Positions 19,408 to 20,444 of a stretch of 20,444 nucleotides of DNA are shown here, piece after piece. This DNA is from Cochliopodium minus (lineage: Eukaryota; Discosea; Himatismenida; Cochliopodiidae). The position numbers and the translations under genes were made by a program. The DNA lies in contig JAMYWO010000079.1 of assembly GCA_024220525.1 (NCBI GenBank), positions 6,389 through 26,832 of the forward strand, written 5' to 3'. The notes under the pieces are model-generated. The model was not told the DNA's origin. It saw only the letters and a program-made list of their open reading frames with translations, and did not search any database. Positions within the stretch are counted from its first letter, which is position 1; each line of letters opens with the position of its first letter.

Positions 19408-20444
19408 ATGTTGGATGTATTCTTCAATAGTATTTCTAATCTTGCAGGTATGCCTCCTGATCAAGTGAAATATTTATTTTGCATGTTAGCATCAGTGCCT
19501 ATGGGCTGGTTGTTCGTCAGATTGCCCAAAAATCCATTAATAAGACATTCTTTCAACATTTTCTTTGGGTTGTTCTTTTGTACATTATGTCTTGGTCCTT
19601 TTGCATGGTTCCATTCTTTCTTTTCTTCACTTGTTGTTTATCTTTTATTATCGTTTCTCCCATCTGATAAATCACCTTTCATTGTTTTCTTTTGGATGAT
19701 GGGATACATGAGTGTTAGGTAATAAACAAAAAAATTTATCCAACAAAATTATATTTTCACAAAACAAAATAAATTTTATAAATCCAAATATCTGATTCAT
19801 AAATCATTCAGTTCAAAAAGTTATTAAAAAAATTAATTTATAAAATTTTGATTTAAACGGTTCATTGAAAACTATCCATTTAATTTTAATGATAATTTCA
19901 TCATAATAAACCATTCCGATATCTAGTCATATTTACAGAATGTATACTGATTATTTGGGATGGCATCTTGATTTCACTGGTCCTCAAATGTTATTGACCA
20001 TCTCCTTGACAAGTTTGGCATTCGAATATTCAGACGGACAAAGATATCAAAAAAGTGTAAAAAGAAATTTTTATCTTTTAAAAAAAAATAATTTTATTAT
20101 TATTTTAGAAAGAAGGATTTCCTGAAGTGTTTTTGGAAAACAAAATCGACAAGCTTCCAAGCATTTTGGAGTTTTATGGGTTTGTCTATTTTTATGCAGC
20201 ATTTCTCGCAGGACCATCTATTCACATCAGTGATTATTTGAAGGTGGTACAAGGTACTATGTTCAATGACCTAAAAGCAAAGGAAAATCCATCCACCATA
20301 TCTCCTTCTTTGAAGAAAATGGCGTACTCTTTCATTTTCTTGCCAAGTTTTTTCCTTATGAATTCTATCAATTTTGAGAACATGAGATCAAAGGAATTTG
20401 CAGAATCTTTTTTTGGATACAAGTACGGAATTATAATGAATAAT
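19408..20444 (+). CDS. MBOAT lysophospholipid acyltransferase (LPCAT3/MBOAT-like), 3' end beyond window
   Basis: Three exons are visible: 19408-19718, 19939-20056 and 20109 onward, phases 2 and 0, giving 255 residues open to the window edge. The start MLDVFFNSISNLAGMPPDQVKYLFC and the hydrophobic segments after it fit the N-terminus of membrane-bound O-acyltransferases that put acyl chains onto lysophospholipids in the ER. LDFTGPQMLLTISLTSLAF followed by DGQ, then LEFYGFVYFYAAFLAGPSI and a DYLKVVQG stretch, are characteristic of the LPCAT3/MBOAT1-2-5 branch. The catalytic Asn and His lie later and are not in the window. An AG just before the ATG could be a splice acceptor for a leader exon. 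Lysophosphatidylcholine or -ethanolamine is the likely substrate, by family only. Confidence 0.92.

Noticed and set aside
1-20444. tRNA genes, CRISPR arrays, transposons and virus-like elements
   Set aside because: No T-arm-like motif with paired stems, no spaced repeats, no terminal repeats and no transposase, reverse transcriptase, integrase or capsid-like frames were seen.

Overview
The window looks like nuclear DNA from a unicellular eukaryote with a very AT-rich genome. Introns and intergenic DNA are mostly A/T homopolymer runs. Nearly every gene is cut by GT-AG introns, usually 45-145 bases (the longest about 320). Stops are mostly TAA, with TGA once, so the standard code fits. Asn-rich tracts, a Dbf2/Sid2-type kinase, an SS18-like protein and a mitochondrial-type citrate synthase suggest a free-living amoeboid or flagellate protist (amoebozoan- or heterolobosean-like). 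I cannot place it more closely. I see no tRNA, rRNA, CRISPR array, transposon or virus-like element.

Layout: a seven-helix FAR-17a/AIG1-like fusion protein (+, 99-2451); a small intron-dense gene of unknown family, rebuilt here from eight short exons (-, 2730-3564); mitochondrial citrate synthase (+, 3791-5393); a 12-exon gene joining a dead E2-like domain, a UFD1 domain and six zinc fingers (-, 5502-9968); a stomatin/paraslipin-type SPFH protein (-, 10233-11526); an atypical dual-specificity phosphatase spread over nine or ten tiny exons (-, 12069-13077); a 1446-residue NDR/Dbf2-type kinase (-, 13470-18409); a 100-residue SS18/GIF-like protein (+, 18813-19180); and the 5' part of an MBOAT acyltransferase (+, 19408 to the window end).

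Most of these genes only appear when exons are joined by phase. For each spliced model the exon lengths sum to a multiple of three and the joined protein matches its family across the junctions; the 2730-3564 gene is the exception, because no family is recognised. The genes do not form one pathway. Two make signalling proteins (kinase, phosphatase), one is a ubiquitin-system adaptor, three are membrane or lipid proteins, one is a TCA-cycle enzyme and one a likely chromatin-remodelling subunit.

The most unusual contents are: (1) a Ras-association (RA) domain inserted in the activation segment of the NDR-type kinase; (2) the E2-like/UFD1/zinc-finger fusion; (3) the phosphatase whose active-site loop is split over 13- and 23-base exons, with a possible 4-base exon; (4) the AIG1-like/ectodomain fusion. 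All exon joins are inferences from sequence and need transcript evidence.
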